The notes under the pieces are model-generated. The model ran no database searches, had not been told where the DNA came from, and saw only the letters and a program-made list of their open reading frames with translations. A stretch of DNA of 10,625 nucleotides from an uncultured bacterium (GTDB lineage: Bacteria; Actinomycetota; Coriobacteriia; Coriobacteriales; Coriobacteriaceae). The translations under genes were made by a program, and so were the position numbers. Below, piece after piece: positions 5,038 to 10,625 of the stretch (position 1 is its first letter; each line of letters starts with the position of its first letter). Where the stretch lies: contig CAJMPM010000035.1 in NCBI GenBank assembly GCA_905215225.1, positions 1-10,625 of the forward strand, read 5' to 3'.

Positions 5038-6144
5038 ATGGATTTGCTGATTGATATTCTGCTCGACGCCGGCAAGGACACGCTCGCGCTGGTGCCGTTC
5101 TTATTGGTGACATATCTGGCCCTCGAGACGCTCGAGCATGTTGCGGGCGACCGCGTCAACGGCGCCATCAAGCGCGCGGGCGCCGCCGGCCCCGTGGTTG
5201 GCTCGTTGCTGGGCATGGTGCCGCAGTGCGGCTTTTCGGCCATGGCGGCAACGCTGTACGCCGGTCGCGTCGTGACGCTGGGAACCCTGGTGGCGGTGTT
5301 TCTCTCGACCTCCGACGAGATGCTGCCGCTGCTACTTGCCGAGCAGGTTCCCGTGCAGACTATGGCGATGCTTTTGGCTTCGAAGGCGCTAATTGCACTG
5401 GTCACGGGCTTTATCGTGGATGCCGCCATTCGCGGCCTGCGCCGCAACGCCCGTGCGCATGCGGCGAATCGCCGGACCGTGGTGGGAACCGCTGTCAATC
5501 CGGCGCACATTAACTGCGCGCATGACGATCACAGCGGCGGTGACATCATCGACGAGGTGGCCGAGGCGGGCGTGAGCGCCGACCACATCCATGAGCTGTG
5601 CGAGCGCGACCATTGCGGTTGTGATGAAGACGAGGATGAGGACGAGAACGGGCATGGGCACGAACATGGACATGACCACGATCACGGTCATGAGGGCGAG
5701 CATGAACACTATCATGGCCTCGGGCACTCCCACTCCCATGAAGGCGCACCCGTCCTGTCGATTGTCCGCAGCGCCATCTCGCATACCGTGCAGGTATCGG
5801 TATTCATTTTCCTGGTGACGCTGGTTCTGGTCGCCGTGCTCGAGACCTTTGGCGAGTCCGCGATCGAGCAGTTCCTGCGTGGCAACGAGACGCTCGCCGT
5901 CCTGGGTTCAGCGCTTGTCGGCCTGATCCCCAACTGCTCGGCGAGCGTGGTCATCACGCAGCTGTACCTGGAGGGCGCACTGCAGCTGGCGCCGATGCTC
6001 GCCGGCACGCTCATTTCCGCCGGTGTGGGTTATCTGGTCCTGTTCCGCACCAACCGCAGCGCCCGCGAAAACACCGTGTTCCTGGTCATGATGTACGTCA
6101 TCGGCGCCGGCTGGGGCCTTATCCTTTCTGCCTTTGGCCTCTAA
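5038..6144 (+). CDS. ArsP_2-type putative 10-TM heavy-metal (possibly manganese) exporter
   Basis: This 368-aa integral membrane protein has two hydrophobic halves around a hydrophilic loop (about 133-237). The halves carry matching signatures, MVPQCGFSA (60-68) and LIPNCSASV (296-304), each after a glycine-rich helix, which suggests an internally duplicated transporter. The loop is rich in His, Asp, Glu and Cys (C160, C188, C193, C195, then an acidic run at 196-203 and a His-rich run at about 206-234), plausibly a cytoplasmic metal-binding segment. This fits the family called ArsP_2/DUF2899, annotated as arsenic efflux protein or putative manganese transporter. I assign it by resemblance of the P-x-C motifs and layout; the substrate is open. 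The ATG at 5038 follows GAAAGG at 5021-5026, a rather long spacing. The promoter shares motifs with the DtxR-family gene, which favours Mn or Fe. Confidence 0.8.
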   Translation: MDLLIDILLDAGKDTLALVPFLLVTYLALETLEHVAGDRVNGAIKRAGAAGPVVGSLLGMVPQCGFSAMAATLYAGRVVTLGTLVAVFLSTSDEMLPLLLAEQVPVQTMAMLLASKALIALVTGFIVDAAIRGLRRNARAHAANRRTVVGTAVNPAHINCAHDDHSGGDIIDEVAEAGVSADHIHELCERDHCGCDEDEDEDENGHGHEHGHDHDHGHEGEHEHYHGLGHSHSHEGAPVLSIVRSAISHTVQVSVFIFLVTLVLVAVLETFGESAIEQFLRGNETLAVLGSALVGLIPNCSASVVITQLYLEGALQLAPMLAGTLISAGVGYLVLFRTNRSARENTVFLVMMYVIGAGWGLILSAFGL

Positions 6145-6152
6145 GTAGGCCT

Positions 6153-6233
6153 AACAAAACGGGCGTCAAAATAGCCATGCCCGGCGCCTGCACAATGCGG
6201 CGACGCATGGCATTTTGAAGCCCGTTTCTTGTT
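6153..6233 (+). terminator. Long stepped hairpin after the exporter gene
   Basis: AAACGGGC (6157-6164) pairs with GCCCGTTT (6220-6227), TCAAAAT (6166-6172) with ATTTTGA (6212-6218), and GCCATGC (6174-6180) with GCATGGC (6205-6211). AACA (6153-6156) also pairs with TGTT (6230-6233) past a 2-base bulge. The whole spans about 80 nt and starts 9 bp after the exporter stop. Its 3' side reads GTTTCTTGTT, a weak U-tract, so it probably ends the exporter transcript. Confidence 0.65.
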
Positions 6234-6265
6234 GAGCCATGGATCCTGAAGCGCTCACACCGCCC

Positions 6266-6310
6266 AAAACAAAAAGGCAGATTTCCGGGCATATCCCAAA
6301 AATCTGCCTT
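6266..6310 (-). terminator. Intrinsic terminator of the HdeD-YaiI operon
   Basis: AAGGCAGATTT (6274-6284) and AAATCTGCCTT (6300-6310) form an 11-bp perfect stem, with an inner GGG/CCC (6287-6289, 6295-6297). On the minus strand the stem is followed by TTTTGTTTT, a good U-tract, and it starts 2 bp after the stop codon of the YaiI-like gene. Confidence 0.9.
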
Positions 6311-6312
6311 GG

Positions 6313-6795
6313 TTAGCGCAGCAGCTCGGTGAGGTTGCGCTTAAAGCGGGCGCGGTCTTCGCTGGTGAAGGCTGCCGGCCCGCGGGTGCGACCGCCAGCG
6401 CGGCGCACCGTCTTTTCTTCGTGACGAATAAACAGCTGCATGTCGATGGTCGCCTTGTCGTACACGCGCCCGCGCACGCCGATGGCGGCGGCATCGCGCC
6501 CGAGCACCATGCTCGCCAAGCCAATGTCCTGCGTCACGACCACGTCGCCCGCCTGCAGGCGTTCGACAATGGCAAAGTCGGCGCTGTCGGCGCCCACGCT
6601 CACATCGAGCGTCGTGACCCAAAATCCGCGTCGCGCGTGCTCGGCATCGCGCGGGTCGTCGCGGCGAATGTGGCGTTCCAGGTTTTGCGTGCTGTTGCCG
6701 GCAATCACCACGGCAACGCCCGCCCGTCGCGCGCAGTCAATCGACTCGCGCGTAACCGGGCAGGCGTCGGCATCGATAAAGAGCGTTCTTGGCAT
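6313..6795 (-). CDS. YaiI/YqxD family protein (UPF0178, DUF188)
   Basis: This 160-aa soluble protein has the family's opening FIDADACPV (6-14) with paired acidic residues, AGNST (32-36), a VSVGADSAD stretch (65-73) and GDVVVTQDIGLA (82-93). This is the PIN-like fold of the YaiI/YqxD group, about 150-160 aa in other bacteria, so it is full length. The acidic residues (D8, D10, D73, D90) could bind a metal as in PIN nucleases, but the function of the family is not established as far as I know. The start codon directly follows the stop of the upstream membrane-protein gene (TAGATG, zero gap), indicating translational coupling. I find no separate ribosome-binding site of note beyond the end of that gene. 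Family confidence is high; biochemical role unknown. Confidence 0.9.
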   Translation of the reverse strand: MPRTLFIDADACPVTRESIDCARRAGVAVVIAGNSTQNLERHIRRDDPRDAEHARRGFWVTTLDVSVGADSADFAIVERLQAGDVVVTQDIGLASMVLGRDAAAIGVRGRVYDKATIDMQLFIRHEEKTVRRAGGRTRGPAAFTSEDRARFKRNLTELLR

Positions 6796-7398
6796 CTAGT
6801 GCACCAGTTTGCCAAACTGAATGGCGCGGACAATGAGCGTCACGCCAAACACCAGGAGCGCGGCGCCGCTAAAGATGACGAGCATCTTTGCCGACCACAG
6901 CGGATAGATAAACACGAACATGCCGGCGATGATGGAGAGCGTGCCGCTCAGGATGGCGAGGGCGCGGTTGGACGAAAGCTCGGACTCCAGAATGGACATG
7001 ACGCCTTCGACGATCCAGCCAAAGCCAGTCACGACCACCACGAGCGTGGTGAGCGTCGCGGTCGAGAAGGCCTGATTGCGCAGGATTATGACGCCGCCCA
7101 GAATGATGAGCAGGTTGGAGATGATGCTCGTCACGCGCCAGCCGGCGGGCAGCAGCGGCTCAAAAATGGCGGTGAACAGCCTGACGCCAGCCGTGATCAC
7201 AAAGTAGAAGCCCAGGACGGTCGTCAGGAAGACGAGGGACTTGGCGGGCGCAAACAGCAGCGCGATGCCGGCAAGCAGCGCGATGACGCCCGTGACGGCG
7301 TAGATCCAGCGCACGGCCTTGATTGCCTTGCCTGCCATGCTTTTCTCGTCAAATCCAAACAGATTCGACTGCTGGTCGTCGTTCTTAAAGATGCCCAT
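6796..7398 (-). CDS. HdeD-like DUF308 membrane protein
   Basis: This 200-aa membrane protein has about six transmembrane helices in pairs, starting near residues 28-48 (IKAVRWIYAVTGVIALLAGI) and ending near 172-190 (LVIFSGAALLVFGVTLIVRA). The helices are rich in Gly, Ala and Ile, with the recurring G-x-x-x-I-x-x-G pattern of HdeD/DUF308 proteins. HdeD is linked to acid resistance in E. coli, but most homologues, including those in actinobacteria, have no tested role. A frame running to 7431 exists. I choose the ATG at 7398 because AGGAG lies 7 bases before it and the extra 11 residues lack such a site. It is the first gene of a two-gene operon with the YaiI-like protein, and I found no convincing promoter upstream. 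Confidence 0.85.
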   Translation of the reverse strand: MGIFKNDDQQSNLFGFDEKSMAGKAIKAVRWIYAVTGVIALLAGIALLFAPAKSLVFLTTVLGFYFVITAGVRLFTAIFEPLLPAGWRVTSIISNLLIILGGVIILRNQAFSTATLTTLVVVVTGFGWIVEGVMSILESELSSNRALAILSGTLSIIAGMFVFIYPLWSAKMLVIFSGAALLVFGVTLIVRAIQFGKLVH

Positions 7399-7440
7399 GA
7401 GGTCTCCTTTCCGCGCGGCGTTTGCCGTCATTGTTGTTTT

Positions 7441-7456
7441 TGCGGCGTATGCCGCA
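7441..7456. promoter_or_regulatory. Palindrome TGCGGC-GTAT-GCCGCA in the divergent intergenic region
   Basis: A 6-bp perfect inverted repeat with a 4-base centre lies 43 bp upstream of the HdeD-like gene start. It may be an operator or a leader hairpin. The interval 7399-7660 otherwise contains only the iron-box-like site at 7613-7631 and weak promoter-like boxes, for example TTGTTC (7542-7547) with TATTCA (7565-7570), which I do not trust. Confidence 0.35.
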
Positions 7457-7612
7457 GTTGCTACAACAAGTATCGCCTTAAGGCACCGGCGTATGGGTCG
7501 GGGAGGGCGAAACGTAACCCAAAGGTCCCGAATTGTTTCCGTTGTTCCCCACGTCGCGATTTTCTATTCAACAGGTGTAGAACATTGCAGCCCTGTTCGT
7601 TATTGCCTACGT

Positions 7613-7631
7613 TTTAGGTTAGATTTTCCTA
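7613..7631 (+). promoter_or_regulatory. DtxR/IdeR iron-box-like site before the nitroreductase gene
   Basis: TTAGGTTAGATTTTCCTAA has the full 19-bp length of the consensus TTAGGTTAGSCTAACCTAA and matches it at 15 of 19 positions. The left nine bases are perfect, and TTAGG/CCTAA ends are inverted repeats. It ends 29 bp before the start codon, where a DtxR-family repressor could block transcription. The consensus is quoted from general knowledge of DtxR and IdeR. Confidence 0.6.
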
Positions 7632-7660
7632 AGGACAATTGGCTTGTATTGGGGGTCCCT

Positions 7661-8332
7661 ATGAACGAAGCAGTTCCCGAGGCACCGTCGAGTGTCGAAT
7701 CGATGGCAAAGCAGGGTTGCGAAAAGCTCGGCTTGGACGCGGTTGATGCGTTGGTTCGCCGCGCCCGCACGTGCCGTCGCTTTGACGAGTCCATGCGCGT
7801 GCCGCGCGAGTTTTTGCTTGAGCTGGCAGAGCTGGCGCACCTGGCTCCCTGCGGCGCCAACGCTCAGCGCCTACGCTTTCATGTGGTGAGCGACGCCGAG
7901 GAGTGTTCGAGCTTATTTGAAAAGCTCGCATGGGCTGGTGCGCTCAAGGATTGGTCGGGTCCTGCCGAGGGTGAGCGCCCGACCGGCTACATCGCGATTC
8001 TTGCTGAGCGCGCCGTTCCGGGCAAGCCCGCCGCTCCCATTACCGATGTCGACACGGGCATTGCCGCGCAGACGATGATGCTCGCCGCCCGCAGCGCCAC
8101 GCCCGAGGTGGCGGCGTGCATGTTCAAGGCTTTTCCGCCTCGTGCGATTGATGTCATGGGACTTGACGGCGACAAGTACGAGGTCAAGCTGATCATGGTC
8201 TTTGGCGTTCCCGCCGAGACACAGGTGATCGATGCAATTGATTCCAACCCCGACGGCTCTATTAATTACTGGCGTGACGAGGCACAGGTACACCACGTAC
8301 CCAAGCGTCCACTCGCCGACGCACTGGTGTAG
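7661..8332 (+). CDS. Nitroreductase-family FMN-dependent oxidoreductase
   Basis: This 223-aa protein belongs to the FMN-binding nitroreductase superfamily. Features are the N-terminal R-R-x-x-R-F pattern (RRARTCRRFDES, about 31-42) that contacts the flavin phosphate, the APCGANAQ helix start (about 64-71; families usually have APSGGNxQ), and GIAAQTMMLAA (about 133-143) in the core helix. The C-terminal part, KLIMVFGVPAET, is the usual strand before the final helix. Members reduce nitro compounds, quinones or other acceptors with NAD(P)H; the substrate here is unknown. The reading frame is open far upstream to 7319, but residues before MNEAV do not look like the family and would cover the divergent gene's promoter. 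I therefore take the ATG at 7661, although its GGGGG ribosome site is weak. The iron-box-like site just upstream suggests iron control. Confidence 0.88.
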   Translation: MNEAVPEAPSSVESMAKQGCEKLGLDAVDALVRRARTCRRFDESMRVPREFLLELAELAHLAPCGANAQRLRFHVVSDAEECSSLFEKLAWAGALKDWSGPAEGERPTGYIAILAERAVPGKPAAPITDVDTGIAAQTMMLAARSATPEVAACMFKAFPPRAIDVMGLDGDKYEVKLIMVFGVPAETQVIDAIDSNPDGSINYWRDEAQVHHVPKRPLADALV

Positions 8333-8364
8333 TTGAGCGTCGCCGCGGCGTGATCCGGCGGTAA

Positions 8365-8399
8365 ACCACCACAAAGGTGCCCGTCCCCTTTGTGGTGGT
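8365..8399. repeat. 13-bp perfect hairpin before the phosphatase pair
   Basis: ACCACCACAAAGG (8365-8377) and CCTTTGTGGTGGT (8387-8399) are perfect inverted repeats with a 9-base loop, TGCCCGTCC. It begins 32 bp after the nitroreductase stop and ends 14 bp before the next start. No U-tract follows, so it may be a dispersed palindromic repeat rather than a true terminator. Its GTCCCC recalls the GGGGAC repeat at 20-72. Confidence 0.7.
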
Positions 8400-8413
8400 A
8401 CGAGGGAGGGCAT

Positions 8414-8956
8414 GTGGCCGATCTGTATTTGGTGCGGCATGGGCAGACTGAGCTCAATGTGCAGAACATTTTGCAGGGTGGGCACGATTCGCCGCTTACG
8501 GCGCGCGGGCGCGAGCAGGCGCTGGCGACGCGCGCGGCGTTTGAGGCGCGTGGCGTGACCTTTGACCGTGTGTATTCCTCCCCGTTGGGCCGGGCGCGGC
8601 GTACGGCTGAGCTAATTGCTGGCGAGGGCTGCTCGATAGAGCTGGTCGATGACCTACGCGAGTGGCATTTGGGCTCGCTGGAGGGTACATCAAATCGCGA
8701 TATGCCGCCGCAGCCCTGGGGCGATTATCCGGTCGCGTTTGGCGGCGAGTCGGAAGTGCAGCTCCAGTCGCGTATGGTCGCGGTGCTGTCGCGCATCATG
8801 GCCAGGCCGCAGCACGACTGCGTGCTGGCGGTTTCCCACGGCTCAGCCTGCCAGGAGTTTCTTGAGTATGTGACTGGCAGGGGAGAGCTACCCGACAACG
8901 GTGCCGTGCTTCATTTTGGCTATTGCGACGGTGCGTTTTCGCTCCTTGATTGGTAA
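8414..8956 (+). CDS. Histidine phosphatase (phosphoglycerate mutase-like), copy 1
   Basis: This 180-aa cytosolic protein of the histidine phosphatase superfamily has the phosphohistidine motif LVRHGQTE with H9 and the second catalytic histidine in VSHGSA (H142). The acid-base glutamate is in LREWHLGSLEG (E83), and R60 and R63 lie in the SSPLGRARRTA stretch. Such proteins act as broad phosphatases or as small phosphoglycerate mutases. The modest length and lack of mutase insertions favour a phosphatase. I start at the GTG at 8414, which has GGGAGG closely upstream and places the RHG motif at the usual position; a longer frame would begin inside the hairpin. Eight residues after H9 it reads NILQGGHDSPLT, shared with copy 2. 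It is 17 bp from copy 2 and probably co-transcribed. Confidence 0.9.
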   Translation: MADLYLVRHGQTELNVQNILQGGHDSPLTARGREQALATRAAFEARGVTFDRVYSSPLGRARRTAELIAGEGCSIELVDDLREWHLGSLEGTSNRDMPPQPWGDYPVAFGGESEVQLQSRMVAVLSRIMARPQHDCVLAVSHGSACQEFLEYVTGRGELPDNGAVLHFGYCDGAFSLLDW

Positions 8957-8973
8957 CGAACGAAAGGACCCCT

Positions 8974-9609
8974 ATGAATAAAGACCTGTATCTGGTTCGT
9001 CATGGGCAGACAATATTCAACCTTAAGCGCATTATTCAGGGTTGGAGTGACTCGCCGCTCACGCAGCTGGGATGCGACCAGGCGGCGCGTGCCGGCATGT
9101 TCTTGCGTGCGCGCGGCATTGAGCCCGATCATGCCTATACCTCGACGCTGCACCGCACCGAGCAGACTATCGCCAGCCTGTGGCCGGGTCTTGCCTACGA
9201 GCGCCTTGATGGCCTGCGCGAGTGGTTCTTTGGCGACTTCGAGGCCGAGCGCGTGATGCTGATGCCTGGGCGTCCGTGGCGTGACTTTTACCGCCAGTTC
9301 GGCGGCGAGGGGCAGATGCAGGTGCGCGAGCGCATGGTGGCGACGTTGACCGATCTTATGCGACGCCCGGATCATTCGTGCGTGCTCGCGGTAAGCCATG
9401 GCTCGGCTATCAAGGAGTTTTTGGACCACGTGCGGGGCGCGGCGGCAGACGAGCGCGAACGCGTGCCGGGCAACTGCTCAGTGCTGCATTTTGCGTTTGA
9501 CGATGCGGCCGATACGTTTGAACTGGTCGAAGTCTTTACGCAGGAAGACTACGCGCGCGAGCTGGGGCTTGAACCGCTCGTGGCTACTGCGGGTCCGCAG
9601 CGCGGATAA
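8974..9609 (+). CDS. Histidine phosphatase (phosphoglycerate mutase-like), copy 2
   Basis: This 211-aa paralogue of the preceding gene carries the same landmarks: LVRHGQT (H10), IIQGWSDSPLT, LREWFFGDFE (E83), FGGEGQMQ and VSHGSA (H142). The two catalytic histidines are at nearly the same residue numbers as in copy 1. The position after GQT is I rather than E, and FEG of copy 1 is FEA here, which hints at a different substrate pocket. The C terminus is about 30 residues longer (VEVFTQEDYARELGLEP). The ATG at 8974 has GAAAGGA 5 bases upstream. A tandem duplication with divergence is the simplest history. Substrates are unknown. Confidence 0.9.
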   Translation: MNKDLYLVRHGQTIFNLKRIIQGWSDSPLTQLGCDQAARAGMFLRARGIEPDHAYTSTLHRTEQTIASLWPGLAYERLDGLREWFFGDFEAERVMLMPGRPWRDFYRQFGGEGQMQVRERMVATLTDLMRRPDHSCVLAVSHGSAIKEFLDHVRGAAADERERVPGNCSVLHFAFDDAADTFELVEVFTQEDYARELGLEPLVATAGPQRG

Positions 9610-9652
9610 CGCGAGCGTGGCGGCACGGGTCGCCGGCATAACTTCTCGACGC

Positions 9653-9702
9653 AAAAGGGGCGGAGATGCATGTACCTGCTGCATCTCCGCCCCCTGTTTG
9701 TT
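9653..9702. terminator. Bidirectional intrinsic terminator
   Basis: GGGGCGGAGATGCA (9657-9670) and TGCATCTCCGCCCC (9680-9693) form a 14-bp perfect stem with a 9-base loop. The plus side continues CTGTTTGTT and the minus side TTTTGC. It lies between the converging phosphatase and DUF1015-like genes and can end both transcripts. Confidence 0.9.
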
Positions 9703-9738
9703 GGGCTGCCGATTTTTGTGCCGGGCAGTCTGGTCTCG

Positions 9739-10419
9739 CTAGAACCGCGCGATCTGGTGGGTGAGCAGGCCCATCGGGACCTGCGGCGCGCCGCCGCTGA
9801 CCTGCGCGGCGGGGAAGAGCACAGCTTCGGTAAAGTTGAACGGCTCTTTGCCCGTGTAGGTGCCGGCTGTGCGGGCCTCGTCCGCCAGGAGCTGCGCCGC
9901 CCCTGTCAGCGCGGCGGCATAGGTGGGGTCGTCAGCCGGCGCCGGCTCTGGTGCCTGGTCGAGCATGGCTCGGATGGCGGCAACGGCGTCCTCGCGCTTG
10001 ACCTCCCACACGCGGTGCGTAATGCCGGCGGGGTCGGTGACGGCATAGAGCGACGCACCCTCTTTGGCGGCGCCCAGGATGATATCCATGACGGGCGATG
10101 CTTCGTAGACGAGCGTTACAGGGCGGGGCTGCACCTTAAGCTCGGCGATTACGCGGGCGGCTGCGGTCGCACCTGCGGGGGTCGCGCCGTCGCCCGCCAG
10201 TACGCCGACCGGGCAAATCGCCACGACACCCGTCACGCGACCCGGTTCGCCCGAGCACTCGTACACGTAATACGCCGCGCCCGGATCTTTGAGCATAAGC
10301 CCGTCGGCGATGGCGTCGCGCAGGGCGTCGTTGCTGCTCAGGATACCGCCCAACTGCGGCAGCGCTTCGAGCACGCGGTCCTGAGCTGGGCGGATGCAGG
10401 GAAACGGAAGTGCTTTCAT
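9739..10419 (-). CDS. DUF1015-like protein, short form
   Basis: This 226-aa protein begins KALPFPCIRPAQDRV and continues with GGILSSNDALRDAI and DPGAAYYVYECSG. These recall the start of DUF1015 proteins (a PF-x-A-x-RP opening, then a LYVYEQ strand). Typical DUF1015 proteins are about 400 aa, so this is roughly half length; it could be a shortened lineage-specific form, or I could be over-reading a distant likeness. The central VTLVYEASPVMDIILGAA stretch may correspond to a core strand and helix. No signal peptide, membrane helix or catalytic motif is obvious. The ATG at 10419 has TTAGGA about 8 bases upstream. It lies 39 bp after an M20-like peptidase gene on the same strand and may share its transcript. 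Function unknown. Confidence 0.55.
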   Translation of the reverse strand: MKALPFPCIRPAQDRVLEALPQLGGILSSNDALRDAIADGLMLKDPGAAYYVYECSGEPGRVTGVVAICPVGVLAGDGATPAGATAAARVIAELKVQPRPVTLVYEASPVMDIILGAAKEGASLYAVTDPAGITHRVWEVKREDAVAAIRAMLDQAPEPAPADDPTYAAALTGAAQLLADEARTAGTYTGKEPFNFTEAVLFPAAQVSGGAPQVPMGLLTHQIARF

Positions 10420-10458
10420 GGGCGGTCCTAACGCGTGAGTCGGTTTGTTCGCGGCTTA

Positions 10459-10625
10459 TTATGCCCCAACTTGGACGCTTGCGTCCCAGAGCGTGTTGTC
10501 GGCAAGCGCGATGAGTACGTTCTGACAGCGAACGATATCGGCATGGGGCACATACTCGTTGGGCTAGTGCGCGAGCGCCAGCGAGCCGGGGCCGTAGCTC
10601 ATGCAATTGCGGTTACCTGTCTTGC
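10459..10625 (-). pseudogene. M20-type peptidase 3' end with in-frame TAG (partial)
   Basis: Read on the minus strand from the window edge, the frame gives KTGNRNCMSYGPGSLALAH, then TAG (10564-10566), then PNEYVPHADIVRCQNVLIAL and on to tandem TAA TAA (10456-10461). The SYGPG...AH-x-PNEY pattern is the C-terminal active-site region of M20/M25/M40 metallopeptidases (ArgE/DapE/YgeY-like), where the His is a metal ligand. The stop falls where glutamine (CAG to TAG, one base change) or a similar residue is expected, and homology continues in the same frame. It therefore looks like a recent nonsense mutation, a sequencing error or, less likely, read-through. Loss of the last 34 residues would remove the end of the catalytic domain. 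Only about 56 codons are visible. Confidence 0.6.

Noticed and set aside
5620..5750. CRISPR-like or tandem DNA repeat
   Set aside because: The repetitiveness comes from GAY/CAY codons of the His/Asp-rich loop in a continuous reading frame.
5389..5784. Minus-strand frame coding a hydrophobic peptide inside the exporter
   Set aside because: Hydrophobic Val/Met runs arise from the antisense of the His/Asp repeats. No ribosome site.
7319..7660. N-terminal extension of the nitroreductase by about 114 residues
   Set aside because: The extension overlaps the divergent membrane-protein gene and the iron-box-like site and does not resemble the family.

Overview
The window is GC-rich, densely packed chromosomal DNA from a bacterium. 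Protein sequences, codon choice and the intergenic GGGGAC-type repeats suggest an anaerobic gut actinobacterium of the Coriobacteriia (Collinsella-like). That assignment is an inference from general resemblance, not from a marker gene.

Layout, left to right. (1) 1-600: a short repeat-bearing leader, then a compact DtxR/MntR-type metal-dependent repressor (+). (2) 601-879: no gene, but one very long imperfect hairpin (737-863). (3) 880-3657: a minus-strand zinc/cadmium resistance module. It contains an ArsR/SmtB sensor with a complete alpha-5 zinc site, a stand-alone HMA metallochaperone, and a P1B-2 ATPase that lacks its own HMA domain. Three near-identical ArsR-type operators sit in front of the sensor (two) and the ATPase (one). 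(4) 3658-4866: a terminator and a DEDDh-type 3'-5' exonuclease with an unrecognised N-terminal half (-). (5) 4867-6144: a divergent promoter region with two AACTA/TAGTT dyads, then a membrane exporter of the ArsP_2 type (putative 10-TM heavy-metal/manganese exporter) with a His/Asp/Glu-rich loop (+). (6) 6145-7398: two hairpins/terminators, then the minus-strand pair HdeD-like membrane protein and YaiI/DUF188 protein, whose stop and start codons abut. (7) 7399-8332: a nitroreductase-family flavoprotein (+) preceded by a sequence matching 15 of 19 positions of the DtxR/IdeR iron box. (8) 8333-9609: a 13-bp perfect hairpin, then two tandem paralogous histidine phosphatases (+). (9) 9610-10625: a bidirectional terminator, a short DUF1015-like protein (-), and the 3' end of an M20-type peptidase gene (-) with an in-frame TAG.

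The theme of the left two thirds is metal homeostasis. The ArsR module looks self-contained (sensor, chaperone, pump, three operators). The DtxR-type regulator shares a 14-of-15 base motif with the promoter of the ArsP_2-like exporter, which suggests, without proving, that the exporter belongs to its regulon. The nitroreductase iron box is a third metal-linked regulatory signal. The right third is ordinary housekeeping or accessory genes. I see no tRNA, rRNA, CRISPR array, transposase or phage gene.
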